Numbered from the stretch's first letter, positions 6,677 through 16,266 are shown. The stretch: DNA of 64,000 nt from Alphaproteobacteria bacterium GWF2_58_20 (GCA_001768735.1 MEMB01000004.1:1-64000); one strand, 5' to 3'. The notes: generated by a model from the letters alone, not told the origin. Numbers and translations: made by a program.

Positions 6677-7828
6677 TTATGGCTGTGTCAGATCGCCCCA
6701 GAGTTCCCGGACCTTGGTAAAAAACCCTTCGCTGCGGGGATTGACTTCTTCCTGTTTGCCCATCTGGCCAAACTCCCGCAGGAGTTCCTGCTGGCGCTTG
6801 CTGAGCTTGATCGGCGTTTCCACATGGATTTCACAATACATGTCACCCCGGGCCTGGCTATGCAGGAGGCTCATGCCCTTGCCACGCAGACGGAAATGCT
6901 GCCCGCTCTGCGTGCCTTCCGGAATGGACAGGCGGGTGCGCGTGCCATCAATGGCGGGAATTTCAATTTCCCCTCCAAGGGCCGCAGTCACCATGCGCAC
7001 GGGAACCTGGCAATGGATATCGGCGCCATCGCGCTTGAACATGGCGTGGGGACGCACGCCAACAAAAATGTAAAGATCCCCCGGCGGTGCGCCGCGCACC
7101 CCCGCCTCGCCCTCACCCGCCAGACGAATGCGGGTTCCATCATCGACTCCCGCCGGAATGGCAACTTCAAGCGTCCGGGATGTCCGCACCCGGCCGGATC
7201 CACTACAGGCCGAACAGGGATCCTTGATGACCACGCCCGCCCCACCACACGTGGTGCAAGCCCGTTCAATATTGAAAAACCCCTGCCGGACATGAACCCT
7301 GCCGGTGCCCGCACAGGCCCGGCACACGGTTGTCCCGGATCCCTTGGCACTGCCGCTCCCCTGGCAGGTATCACAACGCCCCATGGTGGGGACCTTGACC
7401 TTGACCTTGGTGCCCCGGAAGGCATCCTCCAGCGAAACCGCCAGATTGTAATTGAGATCTCCACCACGGCCCCGGCCCGTTGCCGAACGCCCGCCGGAAA
7501 AACCGCCCCCAAACATTTCCTCGAAAATATCGGCAAAATTTCCGGTATCAAAACCGAAATCGAAACCGCCGGCCCCGCCGGGACGTCCGCCACCCATGCC
7601 TTGCTCGAAGGCCCGGTGCCCAAAGCGGTCATACGCGCTCCGCTTCTGTTCATCCTTCAGAACGTCATAGGCTTCATTAAGGTCCTTGAATTTCTGTTCG
7701 GAAGCCTTGTCTCCCGGATTGCGGTCAGGATGGCAATCCATGGCCAGCTTGCGATAGGCCTTTTTAAGTGTCTCGGCATCCGCATCCCGCGAAACGCCAA
7801 GCTCCTCATAATAGTCCTTTTTCGCCAT
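6677..7828 (-). CDS. dnaJ: Molecular chaperone DnaJ
   Basis: This is a 383-residue Hsp40 co-chaperone that delivers unfolded proteins to DnaK and stimulates its ATPase. In order it has a J domain with the HPD motif (DCHPDRN, about residues 32-38), a Gly/Phe-rich linker (about 75-130), and a zinc-binding region with four CxxCxGxG-type repeats ([32 protein letters not shown]). C-terminal substrate-binding beta domains follow ([19 protein letters not shown]). It is downstream of dnaK on the same strand, separated by 90 bp that contain a stable hairpin. Confidence 0.98.
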   Translation of the reverse strand: MAKKDYYEELGVSRDADAETLKKAYRKLAMDCHPDRNPGDKASEQKFKDLNEAYDVLKDEQKRSAYDRFGHRAFEQGMGGGRPGGAGGFDFGFDTGNFADIFEEMFGGGFSGGRSATGRGRGGDLNYNLAVSLEDAFRGTKVKVKVPTMGRCDTCQGSGSAKGSGTTVCRACAGTGRVHVRQGFFNIERACTTCGGAGVVIKDPCSACSGSGRVRTSRTLEVAIPAGVDDGTRIRLAGEGEAGVRGAPPGDLYIFVGVRPHAMFKRDGADIHCQVPVRMVTAALGGEIEIPAIDGTRTRLSIPEGTQSGQHFRLRGKGMSLLHSQARGDMYCEIHVETPIKLSKRQQELLREFGQMGKQEEVNPRSEGFFTKVRELWGDLTQP

Positions 7829-7869
7829 GCAGGCCGCCTCTCCCTGAAACGCTCCTTAAAAAGGAAACC

Positions 7870-7903
7870 GGAAGGCCTGTCCCAAAAGGGCGCAGGGCCT
7901 TCC
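7870..7903 (-). other. Hairpin between dnaK and dnaJ (possible attenuator or processing site)
   Basis: GGAAGGCC (7870-7877) pairs perfectly with GGCCTTCC (7896-7903), with an inner CCC/GGG pairing inside the 18-nt loop. On the minus strand a T-rich stretch follows a few bases later (ttccttttta). It is therefore a partial terminator candidate that could lower dnaJ expression relative to dnaK. Confidence 0.45.
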
Positions 7904-7918
7904 GTATCCAAAAGTACC

Positions 7919-9856
7919 TTAGTTCTTGTCTTCCTTGACCTCGGTGAAATCGGCATCCACAACACCGGCATCCGAAGCTTCCGGCTGGGTTGCTTCAGCT
8001 TCCGGCGCAGCTTCAGCGGACGCCGCCGTTTTTTCCTGGGCCGCCTTGTAAAGGTGCTCGCCAAGCTTCATGGACACCTGCGCCAGCGCCTCCGTCTTCG
8101 CCTTGAGGACATCGACGTCTTCACTTTCCATCACACCCTTAAGGTCGGCCAGCGCCGCTTCAATCGCCGTGCGGTCCTCTGCTGGAACCTTGTCGCCCAG
8201 TTCCCTGAGGGATTTTTCGGTGGAATACACCAGGGTATCGGCCTGGTTCTTTGCATCCACCTGCTCCCGCCGCTTGCGGTCTTCCCCGGCATTGGTTTCC
8301 GCGTCGCGCACCATTTTCTCGATTTCGTCCTTGGACAACCCGCCAGACGCCTGGATGCGGATCTGCTGTTCCTTGCCGGTGGCCTTGTCCTTGGCCGACA
8401 CATGCACGATGCCGTTGGCGTCGATGTCAAATGTCACCTCGATCTGCGGAATGCCACGCGGCGCCGGCGGAATGCCCTCAAGGTTGAACTCACCCAGAAT
8501 TTTGTTGTGCAGGGCAATTTCACGCTCGCCCTGGAACACCCGGATGGTCACCGCATGCTGGTTGTCATCCGCCGTCGAGAATACCTGGCTCTTGCGGGTC
8601 GGGACAGTGGTGTTGCGGTCAATGATGCGGGTAAACACGCCGCCCAGCGTTTCAATGCCCAGCGACAGCGGGGTCACGTCGAGCAGCAGAACGTCGCGCA
8701 CATCCCCCTTCAGCACTGCACCCTGAATGGCAGCGCCTACGGCCACCACCTCGTCCGGATTCACACCCTTGTGCGGCTCGCGGCCAAAAAACTCGCGCAC
8801 CTTTTCAATCACGCGGGGCATGCGGGTCATGCCGCCCACCAGCACCACCTCGTCAATGTCGGACGCCTTGACGCCAGCATCCTTGAGGGCTGCCGCGCAG
8901 GGAGGCAGGGTGCGTTCCACCAGCTCTTCCACCAGCTGCTCGAACTTGGCCCGGGTAATTTTGACATTGAGGTGCTTCGGGCCGTTCTGGTCCGCCGTGA
9001 TGAACGGCAGGTTGACGTCCGTCTGCAATGCGCTGGACAGTTCGATCTTGGCCTTTTCGGCCGCTTCCTTCAAACGCTGGAGGGCCAGGCGGTCCTTGCG
9101 CAGGTCAATTCCGTTTTCCTTCTTGAATTCTTCGGCGAGAAACTCAATCACCCGCTGGTCGAAATCCTCACCACCGAGGAAGGTGTCGCCGTTGGTGGAC
9201 TTCACCTCAAACACGCCATCCCCAATTTCAAGAATGGAAACATCAAAGGTGCCGCCCCCAAGGTCATAAACCGCAATGGTGCCAGCCTTCTTCTTTTCAA
9301 GGCCATACGCCAGCGCGGCGGCCGTTGGCTCATTGATGATGCGCAGGACGTTGAGACCGGCAATCTGCCCGGCGTCCTTTGTGGCCTGACGCTGGCTGTC
9401 GTTGAAATAGGCGGGGACGGTAATCACCGCATCCCGCACTTCCTCACCCAGATAGGCTTCCGCCGTTTCCTTCATCTTGCCAAGAATGAACGCGCTGATC
9501 TGGCTGGGAGCGTAGCCCTTGCCGGCTGCCTCCACCCAGGCGTCGCCATTTTCAGCCTGAATAATATGGTAGGGCACCATGCCCTTGTCCTTGGTCACCA
9601 TCGGGTCATCCGACCGGCGGCCAATCAGGCGCTTGATGGCGAAAAGCGTGTTTTCCGGGTTGGTCACCGCCTGCCGCTTGGCCGACTGGCCAACCAGCCG
9701 CTCGCCATTTCCGGTGAACGCCACAATGGATGGAGTGGTGCGCACACCTTCCGCGTTTTCAATCACGCGGGGCTGCGTTCCTTCCATGATGGCCACGCAG
9801 GAATTTGTGGTGCCAAGATCAATCCCGATCACCTTGCCTGAAATTTTTCCGCTCAT
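7919..9856 (-). CDS. dnaK: Molecular chaperone DnaK (Hsp70)
   Basis: This is a 645-residue ATP-dependent chaperone. The start is the ATG at 9856, giving [20 protein letters not shown] and leaving a gagagg ribosome site; a 12-residue longer frame exists but is not needed. The nucleotide-binding domain has the [11 protein letters not shown] phosphate loop, [29 protein letters not shown] and [14 protein letters not shown]. The substrate domain has [14 protein letters not shown] and ends in a lid. The C-terminus is rich in Ala, Glu and Asp ([17 protein letters not shown]), as usual for proteobacterial DnaK. It is driven by a heat-shock-type promoter at 9920-9948. Confidence 0.99.
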   Translation of the reverse strand: MSGKISGKVIGIDLGTTNSCVAIMEGTQPRVIENAEGVRTTPSIVAFTGNGERLVGQSAKRQAVTNPENTLFAIKRLIGRRSDDPMVTKDKGMVPYHIIQAENGDAWVEAAGKGYAPSQISAFILGKMKETAEAYLGEEVRDAVITVPAYFNDSQRQATKDAGQIAGLNVLRIINEPTAAALAYGLEKKKAGTIAVYDLGGGTFDVSILEIGDGVFEVKSTNGDTFLGGEDFDQRVIEFLAEEFKKENGIDLRKDRLALQRLKEAAEKAKIELSSALQTDVNLPFITADQNGPKHLNVKITRAKFEQLVEELVERTLPPCAAALKDAGVKASDIDEVVLVGGMTRMPRVIEKVREFFGREPHKGVNPDEVVAVGAAIQGAVLKGDVRDVLLLDVTPLSLGIETLGGVFTRIIDRNTTVPTRKSQVFSTADDNQHAVTIRVFQGEREIALHNKILGEFNLEGIPPAPRGIPQIEVTFDIDANGIVHVSAKDKATGKEQQIRIQASGGLSKDEIEKMVRDAETNAGEDRKRREQVDAKNQADTLVYSTEKSLRELGDKVPAEDRTAIEAALADLKGVMESEDVDVLKAKTEALAQVSMKLGEHLYKAAQEKTAASAEAAPEAEATQPEASDAGVVDADFTEVKEDKN

Positions 9857-9919
9857 GTCATGCCTCTCATGTTTTGTGCCAGCAGCCTGCATGGCCGCTT
9901 CATCCTGTGATGTTTCTGG

Positions 9920-9948
9920 AAATAGGTACGCCCGTCACCAACTTCAAG
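9920..9948 (-). promoter_or_regulatory. RpoH (sigma32)-type heat-shock promoter of dnaK
   Basis: On the minus strand CTTGAA (9943-9948) is followed after 17 bp by CTATTT (9920-9925). This matches the alphaproteobacterial sigma32 pattern CTTG-N17/18-CyTATnT closely. Transcription would begin about 55 nt upstream of the dnaK ATG. No CIRCE-like inverted repeat was seen in the leader, so control is likely sigma-factor based. Confidence 0.7.
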
Positions 9949-10081
9949 GGTCGCAGACAGATTTTTCTTGCAAGGGGGGAGACATGCACCCAGCGCATGA
10001 CAGCCATGCCAAAGAAAGCCTTTGCATTCCCCCACGCACTTTATATGATGCGCGAAACAACTTTTGCAAGGGAAGCCCCCC

Positions 10082-10516
10082 ATGCTGAACGACCCCGCCC
10101 CCGGAAAAATCGTGTCCTGGGATGAAACATGGATTTCATGGATGCGCGCCATGCCGCGCAGTCTGAGCCGTGACTGCCGCATTACCCGTCAGGCAGGCCT
10201 GTTTTTCGGCCATCTGGCCCGCCAGGTGCGCATGGGTATCCTCCCCGTTTACCACACACCCGCCTGGCTGCCTTTCCCCACCACGCAGGACAACCTTTAC
10301 GGCCCCCTTGGCTGCCACCTGCAGGCCAACAGCATCCTGGAAGGATTTGACCAGACGCTTCCAAATGCGCCCCCGGCCATGCGGCAAGCCCTGCAAACGA
10401 CCCTTGCGGGCCTGCCCGACCGCAGCGCAGCCCCCGCGCAGCCCCCGAAATGGCGGCGGGGACGGTGGATCATCCGCTATCCTGCCCCTTCTCCAAGGAA
10501 GGACGACATGCCATGA
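10082..10516 (+). CDS. Hypothetical protein, first gene of a three-gene operon
   Basis: This is an unrecognised 144-residue protein. The ATG at 10082 is chosen because agggaag sits 9 nt upstream; a TTG at 10064 is the alternative. The sequence is basic and Trp-rich at both ends (SWDETWISWMRAMP and PKWRRGRWIIRYP), with no transmembrane segment and no signal peptide. Its stop codon overlaps the next start as ATGA. The shared coupling with a soluble 325-aa protein and a small membrane protein suggests one function for the trio, but no motif reveals it. Confidence 0.55.
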   Translation: MLNDPAPGKIVSWDETWISWMRAMPRSLSRDCRITRQAGLFFGHLARQVRMGILPVYHTPAWLPFPTTQDNLYGPLGCHLQANSILEGFDQTLPNAPPAMRQALQTTLAGLPDRSAAPAQPPKWRRGRWIIRYPAPSPRKDDMP

Positions 10517-11490
10517 GCGATCCCCAGCATCCGACAATTCCCCGCATGAAACTCCCCATCTGCGCCACGAATGATTCCCTTCATATGGATTGTCTGCTGG
10601 AAGCCTTTTGCAGCAGCAGGTACGGTCACGCCCTGCTGGAATCCGCCTACCACAAGGGTTACCGCATCAGCCTTGATCACCAGGGGGTCAAGGTTCCCTT
10701 GGCAAAATACAACGACAAGAAGAAGATCATCACCCTGCCGGCCTACATGCCGGACGGCATGATTCTCATGAGCCTGGCCATGGCCCTGCGCGGAATTGCA
10801 CAGGATGACATCCACATCGAGGACAACGCCAGGCCCAATGAAAAGATTTATGTCATCAAACACAGTGATTTCTATAATCCGACATCCCAGATTCTCGTCA
10901 ACCGCCTCCGCAAGGCGGATCAGGTTGTTGCGGCCTTTGACATTGCAGAAGAAATCTCGAAGTCTGGACATGCCAGCAACATGAATCCTGCAACCTCGAT
11001 GAAAACCGCCCTGGATATGCATTTCATTTTCGTCAGCAATGCTTATGCCGAAAACATCAGGAACGATCCGGAAAAAGCCCGGCGGGATGCCTTCAAGGCC
11101 TTTTACAAGGAAGTCGCCTGGCTGCCGTCTTTCGATTCCCTGGTGCTGGACCGCATCGAAAAAATGGAACGCAAGGGCTTTTTCAAGGATGACAAAGCCC
11201 TCCTTCAACGTGAGCTGGCCATCAACAACATGTCGCAAACGTTGGAAAAATCCAGCATTCCCTATTTCAATTCCTCGAAAATCCACTTCGGAGTGCCGCC
11301 TTACAACACCATCAACTCCAGCACCAAAACCAGACTGAAAAACATCCTGGAGCGCCTCAAGCTTCCTGATGACAATATCCTGTACGAAGATCCGGATAAT
11401 TCGGAGGAATTCGCTCATGTTGACAACGAAGATATTCGTTGCCCATCCGTCCCACGGATCGACCTGAAACCTGAATTCAGCCCGAAATGA
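10513..11490 (+). CDS. Hypothetical protein, 325 aa, middle gene of a three-gene operon
   Basis: I do not recognise this protein. It starts at the ATG at 10513 (ribosome site aaggaagg, coupled by ATGA to the gene before) and is 325 residues, soluble, without signal peptide. Visible blocks are an N-terminal segment around YGHALLESAYHKGYRISLDHQ, a lysine-rich segment KYNDKKKIITLPAYMPDGMI, a helical middle (PEKARRDAFKAFYKEVAWLPSFDSLVLDRIEKMERKG, quoted as landmarks only) and an acidic tail. There is no HExxH or other catalytic signature that I can defend. Its stop overlaps the start of the DUF2628-like gene. Confidence 0.6.
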   Translation: MSDPQHPTIPRMKLPICATNDSLHMDCLLEAFCSSRYGHALLESAYHKGYRISLDHQGVKVPLAKYNDKKKIITLPAYMPDGMILMSLAMALRGIAQDDIHIEDNARPNEKIYVIKHSDFYNPTSQILVNRLRKADQVVAAFDIAEEISKSGHASNMNPATSMKTALDMHFIFVSNAYAENIRNDPEKARRDAFKAFYKEVAWLPSFDSLVLDRIEKMERKGFFKDDKALLQRELAINNMSQTLEKSSIPYFNSSKIHFGVPPYNTINSSTKTRLKNILERLKLPDDNILYEDPDNSEEFAHVDNEDIRCPSVPRIDLKPEFSPK

Positions 11491-11936
11491 AAGCCTACAC
11501 CCTTCTCCGCCACAAAACCCTGGGCGACCATGAGGCCGTCCCGGAGGGCTGGTCATGGAACGCCTTCCTGATGGGACATCTCTGGGCGCTCTGGCACCAT
11601 CTGTGGTTTTTCTTCCTGGGCCTTTCGCTGGCCAGCTGGCTCTTTGGCCTAGCCGCCACAGGCCTTTGCAACATCGTGATCCAGCGTTATGGCACCAACA
11701 CCGGCATGGATGATTTTGCCCTCGCCATCCTGGCCCTCAAGGTTGACCTTGCCACCAGCACGCTGGCGCTCATTCCCGTCCTCATTCTTGCGGGGATTTT
11801 TGGCAACCGCATGCTCCTGCGCAAACGAATCCAGCAGGGATATGACATTGTTTCACGAAACATGCCCGCCCGCAGCCGAACAGCCGCCATCCTTTTTGCC
11901 GCAACCCATAAGGAAATTCCGGGAAACGCGGCCTGA
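11487..11936 (+). CDS. DUF2628-like small membrane protein
   Basis: The protein has 149 residues. The N-terminal EAVPEGWSWNAFLMGHLWALWHHLW is the characteristic opening of DUF2628 proteins, with a short amphipathic start leading into a Trp/Phe-rich membrane segment. Two further hydrophobic segments follow, at about residues 44-65 and 90-112, then a basic cytoplasmic tail (RMLLRKRIQQ). The function of the family is not established. It is the third gene of the operon, coupled by ATGA, and ends 14 bp before a large inverted-repeat element. Confidence 0.75.
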   Translation: MKAYTLLRHKTLGDHEAVPEGWSWNAFLMGHLWALWHHLWFFFLGLSLASWLFGLAATGLCNIVIQRYGTNTGMDDFALAILALKVDLATSTLALIPVLILAGIFGNRMLLRKRIQQGYDIVSRNMPARSRTAAILFAATHKEIPGNAA

Positions 11937-11950
11937 CCGCTTGCGGGATT

Positions 11951-12113
11951 AGAGCATTTAACGTTTAGATTGAACAATGCCTGTTGATCTTGGGATGAGC
12001 CAGACCGCAAGGCGCAAACCGCAGGGCGATGCGGGCATCGTCCAAGGTTTGAAAACACGGCGGATGGCCATCAAAAGGCAACAGGGGGATTCAAGATGAA
12101 CGTTAAATGCTCT
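11951..12113. repeat. 163-bp inverted-repeat (palindromic) element between convergent genes
   Basis: The outer arms are 24 nt each, 11951-11974 and 12090-12113. They match in reverse complement at 20 of 24 positions, with a 15-nt perfect block (agagcatttaacgtt) at the ends and TTGAA at the inner edge. A second inner pairing, CCTGTTG (11980-11986) with CAACAGG (12079-12085), continues the stem. The whole element could fold into one long cruciform or RNA hairpin. It has no ORF and no target duplication that I can see. The right end overlaps the stop codon of the minus-strand gene. It looks like a small non-autonomous dispersed repeat or a bidirectional terminator; no second copy was noticed in this window. 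Confidence 0.75.
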
Positions 12114-13605
12114 ATTTCCCGTCCGGTCGCTGGATGGCCGCAGGATTCTCGTTAAAAACGGGAACGCCATCTGGCCCAAGCTCAACCTTGAACATATCCA
12201 CCGGCTTGCCGTTCTCCATTTCCTGCAGGGCAGATGCCTGCATGGAGGCCAGGAAAGGCAACAGCTGCACCACGGGATGGGACGGATCTGAAATGACTGT
12301 CCTGGAAGCGGCCGCCACAAGATCTTCAAGCCCGGAAATCCGCAAGGTCGCAGCGCCCTCGATTCTGGCAGGCGAAACATCGCTGGTCGTTCCATGCACC
12401 GCGCCCTTGATATCGACATCTCCAAAAACGCCCGCAAGCTTGGCATCAAACGTTGTGCCCTCCTTCACCATGCGGGCATGAATGACATCTTCGGCCTTGG
12501 TCATCAACGCCTGTCGCGCCTCGCCTTGCGGCAGGATCGCCACCTGTCCAAGCATGTCCATCCATGTCTTGAGGATCATCCGGAGGGGGAGCCTGGAAGC
12601 ATTGATGGTGAGGGACATTTCATGCGGAACAATGTCCGGTTCCGCCATGGGAGGATGCATGGCAACCCCTTTTTGGGCATAGGTCATGCGCAGGCCGGAT
12701 TGCGGGGACGCCAGGGCTGTGGCCGCAAGGCCAAAGGCCAGATTGTCAACATCCACACCCGTGCCGGTTTCCGGATCCTGAAAAGAGATGTCCCGCACAT
12801 CCATCTGCAAGGCCCCCCCGCCCACAAGGTCAGCCATCTTGCTGAAAAAGGACAGGACAACCTGCGAAATCTCCTCTTCGGTCAATGCCTTGTCCGGAGT
12901 ACGGGCAAGGCTGGATTGCAATTCGCTGGAAAGGCCCCTGATTTTTTCCAGATCAAACAGATTCATGCTGGTGATCGCCTCAACATGGCCAATCCTGAGC
13001 AAGTCGGGCTTGCCACTTTCCCGAACATGAAAACCGGACATGTTCAACTTGTCCTGTCCACTCCAGAGTCCCTTCTCATCCCGTTGCATGTTGCGCACAC
13101 CCTGCAGGGCCTCCAGATCCATCTGCATCCCGTCGTTTGTGGTCAACCGGATCTTGTCCACCGTCATGGCATACTGGATGAAATTCCCCACCTTTTCATG
13201 CCAGAGCCCCCCCATGGACTGTTTCCCAAGGGAAACCCTGCCAATCACCTGACGGGAAGCATCGAGAACATCCATCTTCTCAGGCAAGCGGATACCAACC
13301 CGCCAAACTCCGGTCTCATCCGGCACCAGGCCAAGCTTGATCCCGCCAACCGCCAGTTTCCTGGCCGCATCCAGCCGAAGATGCATGTCCGGCAGCACCA
13401 CATTGTACTGTTCCCTGTCCTGGATCACGGACACCTTGCCAAACACTTCAAGGCCGCCATCGGTCTTCCGTACCGCCGCCACGGCATCCACCTGCGCCTG
13501 CAAGATATTCTGCAAACGTGCGGCTTCTTTGGCATTGGTTCCCGCCAAAGCGGACGATGCCTGAAGCACCAGCACGCATCCCATCATCCATCCAGAAAAA
13601 CGCAT
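12112..13605 (-). CDS. Large exported protein of unknown function (periplasmic)
   Basis: From the ATG at 13605 (GGAAAGG 8 nt upstream) the protein has 497 residues. It has a signal peptide MRFSGWMMGCVLVLQASSALAG with cleavage expected after ALA. The mature part has no membrane helix. It is made of long alternating strands and Met-rich segments (VYNVVLPDMHLRLD-type, then a ~90-residue helical middle with KALTEEEISQVVLSFFSKM). The architecture reminds me of alphaproteobacterial DUF2125/DUF945-type periplasmic proteins, but I cannot show membership. It follows the GT9 gene by 20 bp, so it is probably the last gene of the rluB-rsmD-GT4-GT9 operon. Its stop codon lies inside the palindromic element. 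Confidence 0.7.
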   Translation of the reverse strand: MRFSGWMMGCVLVLQASSALAGTNAKEAARLQNILQAQVDAVAAVRKTDGGLEVFGKVSVIQDREQYNVVLPDMHLRLDAARKLAVGGIKLGLVPDETGVWRVGIRLPEKMDVLDASRQVIGRVSLGKQSMGGLWHEKVGNFIQYAMTVDKIRLTTNDGMQMDLEALQGVRNMQRDEKGLWSGQDKLNMSGFHVRESGKPDLLRIGHVEAITSMNLFDLEKIRGLSSELQSSLARTPDKALTEEEISQVVLSFFSKMADLVGGGALQMDVRDISFQDPETGTGVDVDNLAFGLAATALASPQSGLRMTYAQKGVAMHPPMAEPDIVPHEMSLTINASRLPLRMILKTWMDMLGQVAILPQGEARQALMTKAEDVIHARMVKEGTTFDAKLAGVFGDVDIKGAVHGTTSDVSPARIEGAATLRISGLEDLVAAASRTVISDPSHPVVQLLPFLASMQASALQEMENGKPVDMFKVELGPDGVPVFNENPAAIQRPDGK

Positions 13606-13625
13606 TGCCATATCCTTTCCAACCA

Positions 13626-14552
13626 TTAATCTTCCAAAAGGCCCGCAAGGGCCCCGATAACCTCTGTCGCCGCCAGATCGCTCAGGGGCACCCGGCGCAA
13701 AACCTTGACCTTGCGCCCGCGCGGGGCCGATTCTGCCGGGTCGGACTCTCCTGAAAACAGCACAAGCGATGGGGCCCCCGCCATGGCCGCCACATGCATG
13801 GGCCCGGTGTCATTGCCAATGGCCGCCACCGCCCCGCGGGCAAGGGCCGCAATATCTGCAATTCCGGTCCGGTCCACCAGACTTTCCGCCTGCGGACAGG
13901 CTGAAAGAATTTCGGCAGCGGATGCAGCCTCATGCCGGGTTCCCAGAACCACCGGCTGAATTCCCCGGGCCGCCAAAGCCACGGCCAAGCTCCCAAACTG
14001 CGACGCTGGCCATCGTTTCCCCGGACGACCGGGCGCCGCACCCGGAACCAGCAGGGCAAACGGAGGAACAACGCCAAAAGCCTTTATGTCACCGTCGAGC
14101 CACGCCATGTCAGGCTGGGGAACCTTGTCGATCCCGGCCAGGGCCAACTGGGCCACATGGCGGTCAAACGCATGCAGGCGATGGAAATCCGCCATGGGCA
14201 GCGGGTGGGAACATCCCCGTGCTATCCCGACCCATTCCGGCTTGCAAAACGGCCAGACCACATGGAAGAACAGACACGTCCGGTCATTCATCTGCAGGTC
14301 ATAGACGCGGGCAAATTTTCCCTGCCTCAACCGGCGCGCCAGCTGCCACCATTTGCGTATCTGGAAAAAACGGGCGCGCGTGGTTTCCAGCACCTCATCC
14401 GCATATCCGGATTTCCGCAGCAATGGCGCAAAGGCAGGGGTGGTCAGGATCGTGATGCGCGCTCCGGGATGATGCGCCCGGATGGCAGCCATCGCAGGCA
14501 AGGCCAGAATGACATCGCCAAGAGCTCCCAGCTTGATGACAAGGACATTCAT
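13626..14552 (-). CDS. Glycosyltransferase family 9 (ADP-heptose:LPS heptosyltransferase-like)
   Basis: The protein has 308 residues. The N-terminal VLVIKLGALGDVILALPAMAAIR is the GT9 signature that begins WaaC, WaaF and relatives. The C-terminal donor-binding half has LLVPGAAPGRPGKRWP and AIGNDTGPMHVAAMAGAP, both typical for ADP-heptose binding. The enzyme would add a heptose to the inner core of LPS on the cytoplasmic face of the inner membrane. It overlaps the GT4 gene upstream by 4 nt. Which core linkage it makes cannot be told from sequence. Confidence 0.9.
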   Translation of the reverse strand: MNVLVIKLGALGDVILALPAMAAIRAHHPGARITILTTPAFAPLLRKSGYADEVLETTRARFFQIRKWWQLARRLRQGKFARVYDLQMNDRTCLFFHVVWPFCKPEWVGIARGCSHPLPMADFHRLHAFDRHVAQLALAGIDKVPQPDMAWLDGDIKAFGVVPPFALLVPGAAPGRPGKRWPASQFGSLAVALAARGIQPVVLGTRHEAASAAEILSACPQAESLVDRTGIADIAALARGAVAAIGNDTGPMHVAAMAGAPSLVLFSGESDPAESAPRGRKVKVLRRVPLSDLAATEVIGALAGLLED

Positions 14553-15703
14553 CGCAACACCTCGTCATAAACGGCAAGCGTGCCATCCACCATGCGTTCC
14601 AGCGCATAGTTTTCCCGCACATGCATCATGGCCGCCGTTCCCAGCGCTTCCCTCGCGTTAGCATCCAGCGCCAGCGCTTCTTCCAGCGCGCGGGCAAGGG
14701 CATCAGCATCATCCGGGGGAACCAGCCAACCGGTTTTCCCGTCGATGATGGTTTCGGCACACCCGCCAATTCCCGATGCAATCACGGGGCGACCCATGGC
14801 TTGCGCCTCTACCGGCACGCGACCGAAACCCTCCGGCACCAGAGAGGGAACCACCACCACCGAAGACAGCTGGTAGGCGGTTGTCATGTCATTGCAATGA
14901 TCGACAAGGGAGACATGGCTGGACAGCCCCAGACTGTTTATCAGCGCAAGGAGTTCCTTTCGGTAGGCCGATCGGGTGTCATCCCCGCCCAGCATGACAC
15001 AGAAAAAATCACGCCGCGACAGCTGTACCAAAGCCCGCAACAACACCTCATGGCCCTTGATCCGGGTCAGTCGGGCCGGCATCAGGATGATTTGCCGGTC
15101 ATCTGGCAGGGCCCATTTTCGTGAAAGGCCCACCATGCGTTCAGCCGATACCGCCTCCGGCGAAAAGCGGGAGAGATCGACGCCGCGCGGCACCACCTGG
15201 ATGATGTCCGGATTGATGGCATAATTTTCCTGGATGTAATGGGAAATGAAATGCGAGATGGCAATCACACGCACCCCTTTGGCCATTACGGCATTATAGG
15301 CGCGCTTCAGGCGGCCCTGCACCTTGTAGGCCGCATGGAAGGTGGTAACCAGCGGCACACCCGTGCGTCGGCTGGCGATCAGGCAGCTCCACGCCGGTGC
15401 CCGGCTGCGGGCATGAACGAGGGAGATGCCGTTGTCGATGATGACCCTCGCAAGCCGCGCGGCGTTGCGCCATATGGTCCACGGATTCTTGGAATCCACC
15501 GGCAGGATGATGTGGACCGCCTTGGCGCGCTCCAGCTCATGCACCATGGGACCACCGGAAGAGACAACATAAGCCCGGGCCCCCGCCTTCACCAGGGCTG
15601 CCGCCATTTCCACCGTCCCACGCTCAACGCCGCCGCCCCGCATGGCCGGCAATACCTGCAAGATGGCTGGGCCTGAACCTGAAGTCCTCTCCCCGGCCTT
15701 CAT
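14549..15703 (-). CDS. Glycosyltransferase family 4
   Basis: The protein has 384 residues with a GT-B fold. The N-terminal half has the glycine-rich acceptor loop (MRGGGVERGTVEMA). The C-terminal half has the sugar-nucleotide motifs MPARLTRIKGHEVLL and PSLVPEGFGRVPVEAQAMG, with the retaining-enzyme E-X7-E region (EGFGRVPVE). It probably adds a sugar to LPS core or another surface glycan, given the neighbouring GT9 gene. It overlaps both rsmD and the GT9 gene by 4 nt. The donor and acceptor are not predictable. Confidence 0.9.
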   Translation of the reverse strand: MKAGERTSGSGPAILQVLPAMRGGGVERGTVEMAAALVKAGARAYVVSSGGPMVHELERAKAVHIILPVDSKNPWTIWRNAARLARVIIDNGISLVHARSRAPAWSCLIASRRTGVPLVTTFHAAYKVQGRLKRAYNAVMAKGVRVIAISHFISHYIQENYAINPDIIQVVPRGVDLSRFSPEAVSAERMVGLSRKWALPDDRQIILMPARLTRIKGHEVLLRALVQLSRRDFFCVMLGGDDTRSAYRKELLALINSLGLSSHVSLVDHCNDMTTAYQLSSVVVVPSLVPEGFGRVPVEAQAMGRPVIASGIGGCAETIIDGKTGWLVPPDDADALARALEEALALDANAREALGTAAMMHVRENYALERMVDGTLAVYDEVLR

Positions 15704-16266
15704 GGCTGCCTCCTGCGCAGAAAAAACACAGCGGCCGCGCCATATCGCCGCCGGTCAAGCCGTTCCCAGCCCTGCCCCACATCCAGATCCTCGCGGGCAG
15801 CCACTTCCGCCACCACCACCGCATCCGGTGCCAGCCATCCCGCCTTTTCAAGCGCGGCAAGGGCAGGCGGAATGAGTCCGGAAAGATAAGGCGGATCAAG
15901 GAACACCAGGCCACAGGCTTCAGGCGCCGCCGGAAGCTGCGGAACGGTGGAAGGGAAAAGACGCGCCCGGACTTCCTCATGCAAAAGGGAAACATTGCCC
16001 TTGCAGGCAGCCAGCGCCTGCGGGGCGCTGTCAATGAAAAAAGCCTTTTCAGCCCCGCGGGAAAGGGCTTCAAGCCCCAGTGCCCCTGTGCCACAGAACA
16101 CATCGGCCACCACCGCTCCCAAAACCAGATTGCCCTCAGGCAGCCAGCCATGGTTTTCCAGGATATTGAACACCGCCTGCCGCGCACGATCGGACGTCGG
16201 GCGCACATCCATGCCGGAAGGCGCGCACAGGCTACGCCCGCGATGACGTCCGGCGACAATCCTCAT
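15700..16266 (-). CDS. rsmD: 16S rRNA (guanine(966)-N2)-methyltransferase
   Basis: The protein has 188 residues, the normal RsmD length. It begins with the family opening MRIVAGRHRGRSLCAP and has RPTSDRARQAVFNIL. The SAM-binding loop is VADVFCGTGALGLEALSRGA and the catalytic motif is DPPY (VFLDPPYLSG). It methylates G966 of 16S rRNA in the assembling small subunit. It overlaps rluB upstream by 4 nt (ATGA) and the GT4 gene downstream by 4 nt. Confidence 0.95.
   Translation of the reverse strand: MRIVAGRHRGRSLCAPSGMDVRPTSDRARQAVFNILENHGWLPEGNLVLGAVVADVFCGTGALGLEALSRGAEKAFFIDSAPQALAACKGNVSLLHEEVRARLFPSTVPQLPAAPEACGLVFLDPPYLSGLIPPALAALEKAGWLAPDAVVVAEVAAREDLDVGQGWERLDRRRYGAAAVFFLRRRQP

Noticed and set aside
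6824..9841. A 1005-codon open frame on the plus strand opposite dnaK and dnaJ
   Set aside because: It is a shadow of two highly conserved genes. It has no ribosome site, domain or sensible composition, and long antisense frames are common with this codon bias.
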